Below, piece after piece: positions 7,847 to 15,770 of a stretch of DNA of 25,979 nucleotides. Location: contig JAITNR010000134.1 in NCBI GenBank assembly GCA_031290375.1, forward strand, positions 1-25,979. The letters are read 5' to 3'. The notes under the pieces are model-generated. The model made no database searches and had not been told where the DNA came from. It saw only the letters and a program-made list of their open reading frames with translations. This DNA is from Prevotellaceae bacterium (GTDB lineage: Bacteria > Bacteroidota > Bacteroidia > Bacteroidales > Paludibacteraceae). Position 1 is the first letter of the stretch, and each line of letters starts with the position of its first letter. Both the position numbers and the translations under genes were made by a program.

Positions 7847-8269
7847 TTATGATTCCAATATTACAATTTTTCTTGTATTGTCATCAAGCACATTAATTTG
7901 CACATTTACAGTGTTTTTTGGCAAGATTTGTTCTATATTTTCCGCCCATTCGACAAAACAGAGGTTTCCACTGTAAAAATAGTCTTCCAAATCGATTTGG
8001 GTTGCTTCTCTGACAGAGCTAATACGGTAACAATCAAAGTGATATATTGTTTTCCCTGAACCTGTTTGATATTCGTTGATAATGGCAAAAGTAGGACTTG
8101 TAACCGCATCAATTACGCCGAGTTCATCGCAGATTGTTCTTATAAAAGTGGTTTTGCCCGCACCCACTTCGCCACGAAAGGCAAACACCAAATTTTCTTT
8201 GATATGAAGCACAAACTGTTTCGCCACTTGTGGCAGTGCCTCTAAGGAAGGAATATCTATTTCAGCCAT
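7847..8269 (-). CDS. tsaE: tRNA threonylcarbamoyladenosine biosynthesis ATPase TsaE
   Basis: Small P-loop ATPase that works with TsaB and TsaD to install t6A37 on ANN-decoding tRNAs. The 140-residue product has family length. The Walker A motif GEVGAGKTT lies near 33-41, followed by VTSPTFAIINEY, the conserved TsaE switch segment, and a late HFDCYRI and FVEWAENI, the latter a conserved Trp-containing motif of the family. The start codon follows the stop codon of the upstream barrel gene directly (TGA-ATG), so translation is probably coupled. Confidence 0.96.
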   Translation of the reverse strand: MAEIDIPSLEALPQVAKQFVLHIKENLVFAFRGEVGAGKTTFIRTICDELGVIDAVTSPTFAIINEYQTGSGKTIYHFDCYRISSVREATQIDLEDYFYSGNLCFVEWAENIEQILPKNTVNVQINVLDDNTRKIVILES

Positions 8270-8908
8270 TCAGTTTTTTTTCCCGACAAGTTTTACCCCC
8301 AAACCAACTGAAAACGAATTTACAGGACTTTTGTTCAAAGTAACACCCTCCTTTGAATAAGTGTAATTGAAAATATCCTGCATCAGATTGTATCTGAAGT
8401 CTACCGTAACAATGCCCAAGTCGAAGCCCAAACCCGCTTCCAAGCCAAGTTGCCACGTTCGAGGCGAGACTGTAACAACACTGTCAGTCTTTGTCTGAAA
8501 ATCGTTTTTAGAACCCAAATCAAACCGAAAACGTGGTCCAAACATTACCCTGAATTTAAAAAAATCACCATTTACTATTTTTCCGCCAAATAAGACAGGT
8601 AAATTAATGGTATTCAGTCTTATATTCACTGTTTGCGTATCGCCATTGTCGTCATAGTTAAGCTGATTAACCATAAAATTGTAGGTGATTTCTGGCTGAA
8701 CAAAAAATCGTTTTCCGCCTCTGAGAAATATACCAACAGCAAATCCATTTGCGTTTTTCGCATTGATTTTCAAACGGTCAGTGTCAAAATTCCAATTCCT
8801 GTCAAAACCCAAAGATGTGGTATAGTTGCCCAAAAGCCCGAACGCAAACTGCGAATAGGCGTTGCCAACAAGCATAAACATTATTGTGATTACAAATAAT
8901 TTCTTCAT
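8270..8908 (-). CDS. PorT-like outer-membrane beta-barrel protein
   Basis: A 212-residue protein with a signal peptide (MKKLFVITIMFMLVGNAYSQ, cleavage after the Ser-Gln region). The rest alternates hydrophobic and polar residues with many Gly and aromatic residues, as in small 8-strand barrels, and ends in a strand SFSVGLGVKLVGKKN. FFVQPEITYNFMVNQL and AGLGFDLGIVTVDFRYN are typical of the porin/PorT-like family in Bacteroidota. No transport substrate can be deduced. It is first in a two-gene unit with tsaE and has a TAACTTTG box on the minus strand at 8942-8949. Confidence 0.85.
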   Translation of the reverse strand: MKKLFVITIMFMLVGNAYSQFAFGLLGNYTTSLGFDRNWNFDTDRLKINAKNANGFAVGIFLRGGKRFFVQPEITYNFMVNQLNYDDNGDTQTVNIRLNTINLPVLFGGKIVNGDFFKFRVMFGPRFRFDLGSKNDFQTKTDSVVTVSPRTWQLGLEAGLGFDLGIVTVDFRYNLMQDIFNYTYSKEGVTLNKSPVNSFSVGLGVKLVGKKN

Positions 8909-8941
8909 TTTTTTTTAATAATCATCACTGATTTAATACTG

Positions 8942-8949
8942 CAAAGTTA
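8942..8949 (-). promoter_or_regulatory. -7 box of the barrel-tsaE unit
   Basis: CAAAGTTA on the plus strand reads TAACTTTG on the minus strand, 33 bases before the ATG. No TTTG -33 element is clear. Confidence 0.55.
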
Positions 8950-9032
8950 CTGAAAATATCGTAAAAAAAAGGTTATTCTCCCCGCCTACGACTTGCATTG
9001 CAGTCTTATAGACATTTAACTTCCATATTTGT

Positions 9033-10439
9033 TTAAAAATCAAAGAAATCTTTTTTAAAATTCACTAGAAAAAGTTTCTGCGTAGCCCTCGTAAATGCAG
9101 TGTAGAGCCATTGCAGGAATTCTTTGTTAAGGTTTTCGTCTGTCAGATAACCATGGTCAATATATACGTGCTGCCATTGCCCTCCCTGCGCTTTGTGGCA
9201 GGTTACGGCGTATGCAAATTTTACCTGCAAGGCATTAAAATACTCATTCTCTTGAAGTTGGCTGTATCTTTTTCGTCTGTTGGTTATGTGCAGATAGTCT
9301 TTTTCAACCTCTTCAAAAAGTTTTCTGCCGAGTTTTTCGTTGTCGGCAGGTGTGGGTGCAGAGAGCGAATCAAGCAAAATTTTACAGTCAATATCCAAAT
9401 CATAATCAAGCAATTGCAAAGTTACATCTACAAATTTCAAACCGTACATCTCGGTATATTTCCTTATTCTGACTACCTGTGCAATATCGCCATTGGCTAT
9501 AAAACTCAGATTTTCATACTTTTGATTCCAAAAATAATTGTTTTTGACAATCATAAGTAAATCACTGTTGCTCAGTTCATCCTCCCGCTGCAAAACCTGA
9601 TTTCTAATGCCGTTGTTAAAAATATTAGCCCTTTTATTGGAGCGAGTTACTACTATCGAATTTGTTGTATCCACTTCGCCAAAAGAGCAGTTGATGCAGT
9701 CAATTAATTCTGCCCCCGTAATACTTTTAATATCATCGAAATTAAGGTTAATTTTAGGAATTTCAAAAAGCGACATGTCCAAAAGTTTCCTTATTTGTGT
9801 GGCGTTCGCCAAAATACCGCTGTCAGAGGCTTGTCGAACAACCTGAGTAAGTTGAAACTCTTTAATTTCAAGGTTATAGTTTTTCAATACATCTTTTTCC
9901 AAAGCAGGCGAAAAGTCCTGAAATACAGGTAAAAGTTGAGCCGTATCGCCTAAAAGTATCATCTTGCAGTTTTCGCCCGAATACACATATTCCACCAAAT
10001 CATCCAGCAATCTACCCGACCCAAAAACACTTCCATCCTGATAATTGTTTGCAATCATAGATGCCTCATCTACGATAAATAATGTGTTTTTTAACTTATT
10101 ATAATCAAGTACAAAATGAAAATCGGTTACCGATTTTTGTCGGTAAATTCTTTTGTGAATCGAAGTTGCCTCTTTGCCTGAATAGTGCGAAAACACCTTT
10201 GCCGCTCGTCCTGTCGGAGCAAGAAGCACAGTGCTTTGCTCCATCTGCTGCATAGCCCGAACCAACGCACTGACAAGAGAAGTTTTGCCCGTCCCCGCGT
10301 AGCCCTTGAGCAAAAACAACTGATTTTGAATGCTGTCAGTGCAAAACTTAGACAACTCCTCGATACAGAGTTTTTGCTCGGCATTCGCCTCAAACGGCAG
10401 TTGAACCGCTATTTGTTTGAAAAAATATTTGTAAAGCAC
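9033..10439 (-). CDS. RecD-like superfamily 1 DNA helicase
   Basis: A 468-residue SF1 helicase. Walker A GYAGTGKTS is at 46-54, motif Ia LLAPTGRAAKVF at 72-83, Walker B IVDEASMI at 122-129, motif III GDTAQLLPVF near 191-200, and the C-terminal domain has VTCHKAQGGQW and YTAFTRATQKLFLV, motifs V and VI of the UvrD/RecD C-terminal fold. It lacks the long N-terminal extension of RecD2 and is not beside recB or recC, so a stand-alone 5'-3' helicase role in repair is an inference. The ATG at 10439 lies 47 bases after the DUF454 gene, with which it is probably cotranscribed. Confidence 0.9.
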   Translation of the reverse strand: MLYKYFFKQIAVQLPFEANAEQKLCIEELSKFCTDSIQNQLFLLKGYAGTGKTSLVSALVRAMQQMEQSTVLLAPTGRAAKVFSHYSGKEATSIHKRIYRQKSVTDFHFVLDYNKLKNTLFIVDEASMIANNYQDGSVFGSGRLLDDLVEYVYSGENCKMILLGDTAQLLPVFQDFSPALEKDVLKNYNLEIKEFQLTQVVRQASDSGILANATQIRKLLDMSLFEIPKINLNFDDIKSITGAELIDCINCSFGEVDTTNSIVVTRSNKRANIFNNGIRNQVLQREDELSNSDLLMIVKNNYFWNQKYENLSFIANGDIAQVVRIRKYTEMYGLKFVDVTLQLLDYDLDIDCKILLDSLSAPTPADNEKLGRKLFEEVEKDYLHITNRRKRYSQLQENEYFNALQVKFAYAVTCHKAQGGQWQHVYIDHGYLTDENLNKEFLQWLYTAFTRATQKLFLVNFKKDFFDF

Positions 10440-10486
10440 CGATTGAGATATAATTAATGAACAGGTATAAATTTATGAAAAAGCTG

Positions 10487-10861
10487 TTATTCGTCAAGCG
10501 ATTTCTTGGTTTTGAACGACAAAATATGAATGGTTACTCCAATTGCAATTATCAACAGCAGTATTTTCAGCCATGTCACCCTTACGGCAAAAAGTGCCGA
10601 ATAACCTATCGTTAGCCACATCAACGAGATGGAAACAATTTTTACCCGCAAAGGTATAGAGCGATTTTCTCTGAAATTTTTGATATAGGCACCCAGATAT
10701 TTATCTTCCAAGAGTCGTTTGTACAGTCTGTCCGAACTTTTGGCGAAAAGTGCAGCAGCAAGCAGTAAAAACGGCGTAGTTGGCAACACTGGCAAAAATA
10801 TGCCCAAGATGCCGAGACACGTGAAAAATATTCCTAATGCAGCAAAAAACGGTTTGTACAT
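10487..10861 (-). CDS. DUF454 (YbaN-family) inner-membrane protein
   Basis: A 124-residue membrane protein with an N-terminal hairpin FFTCLGILGIFLPVLPTTPF and LLLAAALFAKSS, which is the hallmark of DUF454/YbaN, followed by FRENRSIP and two further hydrophobic segments (about 75-93 and 96-113). It probably spans the inner membrane three or four times. The molecular function is unknown. The upstream 214 bases carry the phased repeat array at 10954-11016, with the array edge about 93 bases from the ATG. Confidence 0.9.
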   Translation of the reverse strand: MYKPFFAALGIFFTCLGILGIFLPVLPTTPFLLLAAALFAKSSDRLYKRLLEDKYLGAYIKNFRENRSIPLRVKIVSISLMWLTIGYSALFAVRVTWLKILLLIIAIGVTIHILSFKTKKSLDE

Positions 10862-10953
10862 GGGTTGTTATATGAATTTGCGATGTTAACTGTAAAATTT
10901 TTGATAGAATATGTAATGTTCTTTGTTTTGAACAATTTTTGCACAAATGGCTG

Positions 10954-11016
10954 TTGCCAATCATGAATTGTTGGGTGCCATTTGTGAATTGGCAAGTGCC
11001 ATTGTGTAATTGGCAA
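10954..11016. repeat. Three 21-bp tandem units containing TGCCA-N9-TGGCA
   Basis: Units at 10954-10974, 10975-10995 and 10996-11016. TGCCA begins at 10955, 10976 and 10997, exactly 21 bases apart. In units two and three it is paired with TGGCA at 10990 and 11011, giving the inverted half-sites TGCCA-N9-TGGCA. The first unit has a degraded right half, and a further TGGC sits in phase at 10948. Two helical turns per unit suggest stacked binding of a dimeric DNA-binding protein; simple slippage is the alternative. Confidence 0.7.
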
Positions 11017-11075
11017 CCTCTTTTTGACAAGTAACATTGCTCTGTATTAATTATTAGTTATAAATTTTATATCCC

Positions 11076-11750
11076 TTAACTGTTGGGATAAATTCTGTTT
11101 CCAAAAATTCTACTTCCTATTCTGACCATAGTGCTGTTGTGTTTTATCGCTGTTTGGCAGTCGTCAGACATACCGATTGAAAGGAACTGAAATTTTTCGT
11201 TATGGTAAATGTTTTTTGTTGAATTAAAAGTTTGATTTATGTTAATAAATTCATTTTCAATTTGTTGTTTGTTGTCGGTGAAGGTTGCAATGCCCATAAG
11301 TCCGCAAATTTCTACAAAAGGATAATTCTCATATTTTTTATTCTGAAAAAACGCCAGAATGTCATCGGCAGAAAAGCCGTGTTTTTGTTCTTCCTGCGCA
11401 ATGTGGACTTCGAGTAATACATTGATTTTTCGATTAATCTTTTTAGCACAACGATTGGTTTCTTCCAAAAGTTTTTCGTTTTCCATACTTTGTATCAAGT
11501 GAATAAATCCGACAATCTGTTTGATTTTGTTGCTCTGCAACGGACCTATAAAATGCCATCGAATATCCTTTGGCAGATTTTGTTCCTTGAGCAGCAATTC
11601 CTGTGCTCTGCTTTCGGCGAAGTCCCGTTCACCGCACTTGTATGCCTGCATTATCATCTCTTGCGGGTGAAACTTCGATACACAAACCAACTGCACATTT
11701 TCAGGCAATTGGGAACGAATTTCTTTTAAATTTTCCGAGATTTTATTCAC
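11076..11750 (-). CDS. YggS/PROSC-family pyridoxal phosphate homeostasis protein
   Basis: A 224-residue alanine-racemase-like TIM barrel without the second racemase domain. PLP would be held on Lys26 in VCVSKFHP. Further family motifs are GERDFAESRAQELLLK, WHFIGPLQSNKIK, IQSMENEKLLEE, CGLMGIATFTDN, LSIGMSDDCQTAI and the phosphate-binding end STMVRIGSRIFGNR. These proteins buffer free PLP and affect amino acid balance rather than catalysing a known reaction. The start is 17 bases after the DUF362 gene, so the two are likely one transcript. Confidence 0.96.
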   Translation of the reverse strand: MNKISENLKEIRSQLPENVQLVCVSKFHPQEMIMQAYKCGERDFAESRAQELLLKEQNLPKDIRWHFIGPLQSNKIKQIVGFIHLIQSMENEKLLEETNRCAKKINRKINVLLEVHIAQEEQKHGFSADDILAFFQNKKYENYPFVEICGLMGIATFTDNKQQIENEFININQTFNSTKNIYHNEKFQFLSIGMSDDCQTAIKHNSTMVRIGSRIFGNRIYPNS

Positions 11751-11767
11751 TGAATTTTTACTTTAAA

Positions 11768-12877
11768 TTAAACCTCTATAAGTTCGTACTTTGTGCTGCC
11801 AAGCCCCATTTTTTCGGCGTGAACAAGCCCTGTTCGCCAGTCTGCATTGGGATGAACGTGGGCGAACTTGTCCTTGCCTTCGAGATTGAGCTTGCCCTCT
11901 TCATTGCCGCGAGAACCGGGGATGGACGGAGCAGCAGTAACCATATCCGCACAAGCCGCATCCAGTGCTACAGGGTCGAACGAAGCAGCAAAACCGATGT
12001 CGGAAACAAGAGCAATATCGTTTGAAGACCAACAATCACAGTCAGGCGATACATTAATTATCAAGCTGATATGAAAATTAGGTTTATCCCTGAGCAACGC
12101 TACGCAATATTCGGCAACTTTTTTGTTCATTGTTTCGGAGGAGTTGTTCCACACGGGCAATACCGACCCAAACCTGCACACAGCGATACACTGTCCGCAA
12201 CCGACACATTTGGTATAGTTGATTTTGGCAAATTTTTCAGGTGTAACCTTAATGGCATTATAGTTGCAGTATTTTTCGCACATTTTGCATGCAGTGCATT
12301 GTTTTTTCTTGATGTAAGGCTGCGAAGAGGAATGTAACTCCATTTTGCCACCACGAGAGGCAGAACCCATACCGATATTTTTCAAAGCACCACCAAAACC
12401 CGCCTGTTCATGCCCCTTAAAGTGATTGAGCGAAATAAAAATATCTGCGTTGGCTATGGCAGCACCGATTTTGGCACTTTTGCAAAATTCGCCATCAACA
12501 GGCATTTCGATGTATTCCGTACCTTTAAGTCCGTCTGCTACTATGATTGGTGCTTTGGCTGTAAAAAGATTATAGCCGTTTTCGGCAGCTGCTATCAGAT
12601 GGTCTATCGCGTTGCTGCGTCTACCGGTGTAGAGTGTGTTGGAGTCGGTCAAAAATACTTTTGCACCGAGATTTTCAACTGTTTCTACCAGTTTTGCTGC
12701 GTAATTATGTCGAATATACGCCATATTGCCCGGCTCTCCGAAATGGATTTTTATTGCTGTAAATTTATTTTTGAAATCAATTTCGTCTATCCCTGCTTTA
12801 TGTACAAGTTTTTCGAGCTTGTCAAGCAGATTGAGCGAGGCGTTTGTCCGCAGGTTTGTGAAATATACTTTTGACAT
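11768..12877 (-). CDS. DUF362 protein with two 4Fe-4S clusters
   Basis: A 369-residue iron-sulfur protein. DUF362 spans about residues 1-190 and 240-340, with KIHFGEPGNMAYIRHNY, FLTDSNTLYTGRRSNA and NHFKGHEQAGFGGALKNIGM. A ferredoxin pair is inserted: Cys194-x2-Cys197-x2-Cys200-x3-Cys204 and Cys224-x2-Cys227-x2-Cys230-x3-Cys234. The C-terminal part has the DPVALDAACADMV block, common in this family. Electron transfer is implied, but partner and substrate are unknown. No signal peptide is visible, so it is probably cytoplasmic. It is first in the minus-strand run and has TAAATTTG, a -7 box, at 12927-12934. Confidence 0.93.
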   Translation of the reverse strand: MSKVYFTNLRTNASLNLLDKLEKLVHKAGIDEIDFKNKFTAIKIHFGEPGNMAYIRHNYAAKLVETVENLGAKVFLTDSNTLYTGRRSNAIDHLIAAAENGYNLFTAKAPIIVADGLKGTEYIEMPVDGEFCKSAKIGAAIANADIFISLNHFKGHEQAGFGGALKNIGMGSASRGGKMELHSSSQPYIKKKQCTACKMCEKYCNYNAIKVTPEKFAKINYTKCVGCGQCIAVCRFGSVLPVWNNSSETMNKKVAEYCVALLRDKPNFHISLIINVSPDCDCWSSNDIALVSDIGFAASFDPVALDAACADMVTAAPSIPGSRGNEEGKLNLEGKDKFAHVHPNADWRTGLVHAEKMGLGSTKYELIEV

Positions 12878-12926
12878 TTTCGGTTATGGATTTGAATTGT
12901 AAACTAGTCGGGGTAATTTTTTTCTG

Positions 12927-12934
12927 CAAATTTA
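12927..12934 (-). promoter_or_regulatory. -7 box of the DUF362-yggS unit
   Basis: Plus-strand CAAATTTA reads TAAATTTG on the minus strand, a match to TAnnTTTG 49 bases before the ATG. No TTTG -33 is clear. Confidence 0.5.
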
Positions 12935-12974
12935 CATAAAAAAATTGAGAGTATAAGGTTTGGTGATTTTGTGG

Positions 12975-13217
12975 TAGTACCTTAAAATTAGTGTCGTTCT
13001 AAAAAACCGTTACAGATTTTTAGGACGACATAGGCAGAGATTGCCATGTTCGTTTGTCAAAAGAAATCCAAAATTCCTTGTTTCAGGGGTTCAAAATTGA
13101 AAAAAAATCAACAAAAACTTTGACTGTCCATTTAAAAATTAACCAAAATCACAAAATTTGCCCCCTTAAAATCTTTTTCAAATATCAAAATAATTTATTC
13201 ACAGATTTAAGGTAGTA
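12975..13217. mobile_element. Candidate 243-bp MITE-like element
   Basis: Imperfect terminal inverted repeats: TAGTACCTTAAAATTAGTG at 12975-12993 faces CACAGATTTAAGGTAGTA at 13200-13217; the outer 12 bases match except one. Inside lies a 13-bp stem: GTCGTTCTAAAAA (12993-13005) with TTTTTAGGACGAC (13017-13029), one wobble. It has no coding capacity and no clear target-site duplication. It lies in the divergent spacer 12878-13424, in which I see no gene. Confidence 0.4.
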
Positions 13218-13248
13218 TTGGAGTTATGAATGGTATAAACTAACTTTG
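13217..13248 (+). promoter_or_regulatory. Distal candidate promoter of the exbB operon
   Basis: TAACTTTG at 13241-13248, with ATTG at 13217-13220 (20-base spacer) as a weak -33. It is 176 bases before the exbB ATG. Confidence 0.45.
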
Positions 13249-13336
13249 AACAGTAGTTGGCACCTCAATTTTTTTAGCCAAAAATATTCTTTTCAAACAA
13301 TAAAAATAATGAATTTTCGTTAAAGTTGCGAATATG

Positions 13337-13368
13337 TTTTTCATTAACGGAAATTTATTATAACTTTG
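13337..13368 (+). promoter_or_regulatory. Proximal promoter of the exbB operon
   Basis: TAACTTTG at 13361-13368, with TTTT at 13337-13340 as a weak -33 (20-base spacer), 56 bases before the exbB ATG. Confidence 0.65.
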
Positions 13369-13424
13369 CATTCTAAATAAATAAACAAGTAATATTCATT
13401 AAAAAAATTCTAAAAAGTAATTTT

Positions 13425-14237
13425 ATGGAAACTAAAAAGCAAACAGTGAAAGAGGTAAAAAAATCTCGTGGAGTATCTGCATTTGTGGTAATTATCGCAA
13501 GTTTAATCTTGGCTGAACTATTTTTCTGGTTCATTTTGGGGCGTGGTGCTAATTTTGAAGATGGCAACGCAAGCAATCACCCGATTAACCTTTTGGGCAC
13601 AATGTTTAAGGGTGGTTTTGTGGTACCTATTATTCTGACGCTGCTCCTTACGGTTGTCATTCTGAGTGTTGAACGCTTTTTTGCCATGAACAAGGCAAAG
13701 GGTAAAGGCAATTTGATTAAATTTGTTGCTGACGTAAAAAGAGAACTCAAAAGCGGCAATGTTGATGCTGCCGAAAAACTTTGTGACAAACAAAAAGGCT
13801 CTGTAGCTGCTATCGTTGATGCCGGTTTGAAAAAATACAGAGAAATGGAAGCCTTGAATTTGTCAAAAGAAGCCAAAATACAGTCTATTAAAGATGAAAT
13901 TGAAGAGGCAACGGCATTGCAATTGCCCTCCATGCAGCAGAATTTGCCTATCATCGCCACTATCTCTACTTTGGGGACGTTGTTGGGATTGTTTGGTACG
14001 GTACTGGGTATGATACGTTCTTTTCAGGCATTGGCAGGTGCGGGTGGAGTAGATTCCATGGCTCTTTCGGTGGGTATTTCTGAGGCTCTTATCAATACTG
14101 CATCAGGTATTGCAACGGGTGCTTTGGCTATTATCTCTTACTCGTTCTTCAGCGGTAAAGTGGATAATATGACTTATGCTATCGAAGAGGTAAGTTTCGC
14201 TCTTTCGCAAACTTATGCCGAAACGCATAATAACTGA
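13425..14237 (+). CDS. exbB: ExbB/TolQ/MotA-family proton channel subunit
   Basis: Channel subunit that, with ExbD, uses the proton motive force to energise TonB. The 270-residue protein has an N-terminal cytoplasmic basic tail, TM segments at about 20-40 (AFVVIIASLILAELFFWFIL) and 66-86 (VVPIILTLLLTVVILSVERF), a long cytoplasmic loop, and the two conserved C-terminal helices: IATISTLGTLLGLFGTVLGM and SEALINTASGIATGALAIIS. The additional early TM helix is usual in Bacteroidota members. It heads a tight operon with two exbD genes and tonB. Confidence 0.94.
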   Translation: METKKQTVKEVKKSRGVSAFVVIIASLILAELFFWFILGRGANFEDGNASNHPINLLGTMFKGGFVVPIILTLLLTVVILSVERFFAMNKAKGKGNLIKFVADVKRELKSGNVDAAEKLCDKQKGSVAAIVDAGLKKYREMEALNLSKEAKIQSIKDEIEEATALQLPSMQQNLPIIATISTLGTLLGLFGTVLGMIRSFQALAGAGGVDSMALSVGISEALINTASGIATGALAIISYSFFSGKVDNMTYAIEEVSFALSQTYAETHNN

Positions 14238-14264
14238 TTTGGTTAAAAATTAAAAATTGTGCTG

Positions 14265-14295
14265 TTCGGATTTAGAAACAGAATTATAATCCGAA
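14265..14295 (+). other. 8-bp hairpin in the exbB-exbD spacer
   Basis: TTCGGATT (14265-14272) pairs perfectly with AATCCGAA (14288-14295) over a 15-base loop. No T-run follows. It may set mRNA processing or stability and so the ratio of ExbB to ExbD. Confidence 0.35.
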
Positions 14296-14328
14296 ACGGA
14301 TAGTTTTCAATTCTCAATTAAAAAAATT

Positions 14329-15030
14329 ATGGCAAAAATAAAGGTAAAAAAACAGAGTACTTTCATCGACATGACGGCGATGAGTGACGTAACGGTGCTG
14401 TTGCTTACTTTCTTTATGCTCACATCAACTTTCGTTCAAAAAGAGCCGATTACGGTTAATACGCCTGCCTCGGTATCCGAAAGAAAAGTACCTGAAACGG
14501 ATATTCTTACCATTCTTGTTGACGGACATGGAAAGATATTCTTAAGTATGGACAACAACGAACAGTTGGCAAAGGCAGTTCAGAAAGTAGGCGGAGACTA
14601 TCATGTTACGTTCACTCCTGTTCAGTTGGAGGCTGCAAGGCGACTCACTTCCTTTGGTGTTCCAATCAAGGATTTGCCGTCTTATTTAGACAAGACGATA
14701 GATCAGCAGGACGCTTTTATGAAAGAGGAACTCAAAAAAGGGAACAACCCCAGAATCGGTATTCCAAACGTTTCGGCGGCAGATTCTACTGCTACGGCTC
14801 AAACTGCCATTGCACCAGAGCAGACTACAGGGCATAAGGCATCTGCCGATAACGAATTTAAGCATTGGATTAGCAGAATTAGAGAGGATAATCAAAAAAT
14901 TAAATTGGCGATAAAAGCGGATGAAACTACGGATTATGAGGTTATTAAGAGGGTTATCAACGATTTGAGAGACCTGAGAGAAAACAAATATTTGTTGGTT
15001 ACCAATCTCAGAACAGCATCGTCTGATTAG
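14329..15030 (+). CDS. ExbD/TolR-family protein, first copy
   Basis: A 233-residue ExbD-like protein. The single TM helix at about 18-37 begins with the proton-carrying Asp20 in MSDVTVLLLTFFMLTSTFV. The periplasmic part continues VNTPASVSERKVPETDILTI and ILVDGHGKIFL, typical of ExbD. It is about 90 residues longer than canonical ExbD (roughly 140); the extra length is a polar insert at about 80-180 with an Ala/Thr-rich portion (ADSTATAQTAIAPEQTTG), before the usual terminal ExbD part NDLRDLRENKYLLVTNL. The starting ATG lies 91 bases after exbB. Confidence 0.92.
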   Translation: MAKIKVKKQSTFIDMTAMSDVTVLLLTFFMLTSTFVQKEPITVNTPASVSERKVPETDILTILVDGHGKIFLSMDNNEQLAKAVQKVGGDYHVTFTPVQLEAARRLTSFGVPIKDLPSYLDKTIDQQDAFMKEELKKGNNPRIGIPNVSAADSTATAQTAIAPEQTTGHKASADNEFKHWISRIREDNQKIKLAIKADETTDYEVIKRVINDLRDLRENKYLLVTNLRTASSD

Positions 15031-15059
15031 TTATTAACTAAAATTAATTTAGAAAAAAA

Positions 15060-15749
15060 ATGTCAGAAGTTCAAGTAAATGAAAAAGGTGGCGGCGGCAA
15101 GGCAAAACAGAAGAAACAGATACTGCGTGTTGATTTCACTCCCATGGTGGATATGAATATGTTGTTGATTACGTTCTTTATGTTCTGTACAACACTGCTT
15201 AAGCCTCAGGTAATGAATATAGGTATGCCTTCGCAGGAAAAAGCAGAAGTTCCAAATAAAATCCGTGAATCTACAGCATTAACAGTAATAATGGGAGCAA
15301 ACGGCAATATCTATTACTACGAAGGAATGCCTTCCGATGAGTTGTATAAAGATACCTCCTTTTTGAAAACAACCACCTACAAACAAGATGGATTGCGGCA
15401 AATTCTACTTAGAAAAAATGAAGGTACGTATCAAAAAGTTCAGGAACTCAAAGTACAACTAAGTAGCAGTAAGATAGAGCAGGTGCTTTTTGATTCGCTT
15501 GTCAAGCAAATTCAAACCGATGCGAACGAAACACTCAAGATTGCACCCAACGTGCTAATCAAGCCCACAGACAAATCGTCATACAAAAATATGGTTGATG
15601 TACTGGACGAAATGCTTGTTTGCAATATCGGTTACTATCAGATTGTAGAATTGTCGGAGGGTGATAGATATTTGGTATATCAAAAAACAGGTAACGACAG
15701 TTATCTTTCCGAACAACAGAAGAAAGATGTTAGCAGTAATAAAAAATAA
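15060..15749 (+). CDS. ExbD/TolR-family protein, second copy
   Basis: A 229-residue ExbD-like protein with a longer, Gly/Lys-rich cytoplasmic tail (GGGGKAKQKKQ) than the first copy. The TM helix carries Asp31 in DFTPMVDMNMLLITFFMF, followed by the periplasmic conserved MNIGMPSQEKAEVPNK. It likewise has an extended central insert, then DVLDEMLVCNIGYYQIVELS. The two ExbDs differ strongly outside the TM segment, so they may form a heterodimer or serve different partners; this is inference. It is 29 bases after the first copy and 21 before tonB. Confidence 0.92.
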   Translation: MSEVQVNEKGGGGKAKQKKQILRVDFTPMVDMNMLLITFFMFCTTLLKPQVMNIGMPSQEKAEVPNKIRESTALTVIMGANGNIYYYEGMPSDELYKDTSFLKTTTYKQDGLRQILLRKNEGTYQKVQELKVQLSSSKIEQVLFDSLVKQIQTDANETLKIAPNVLIKPTDKSSYKNMVDVLDEMLVCNIGYYQIVELSEGDRYLVYQKTGNDSYLSEQQKKDVSSNKK

Positions 15750-15770
15750 CTATTTAAAAAATAAAAAGTT

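Noticed and set aside
9111..9560. 149-codon plus-strand open frame inside the helicase
   Set aside because: Antisense to motifs conserved in the helicase; no domain of its own.
10954..11016. CRISPR array or heptapeptide-repeat protein
   Set aside because: Units are contiguous 21-mers without spacers, and the minus-strand frame is a 67-codon ORF without a start context; the half-site pattern is a better description.
12878..13424. Small coding gene in the divergent spacer
   Set aside because: No open frame with a plausible start, promoter and protein-like composition on either strand.
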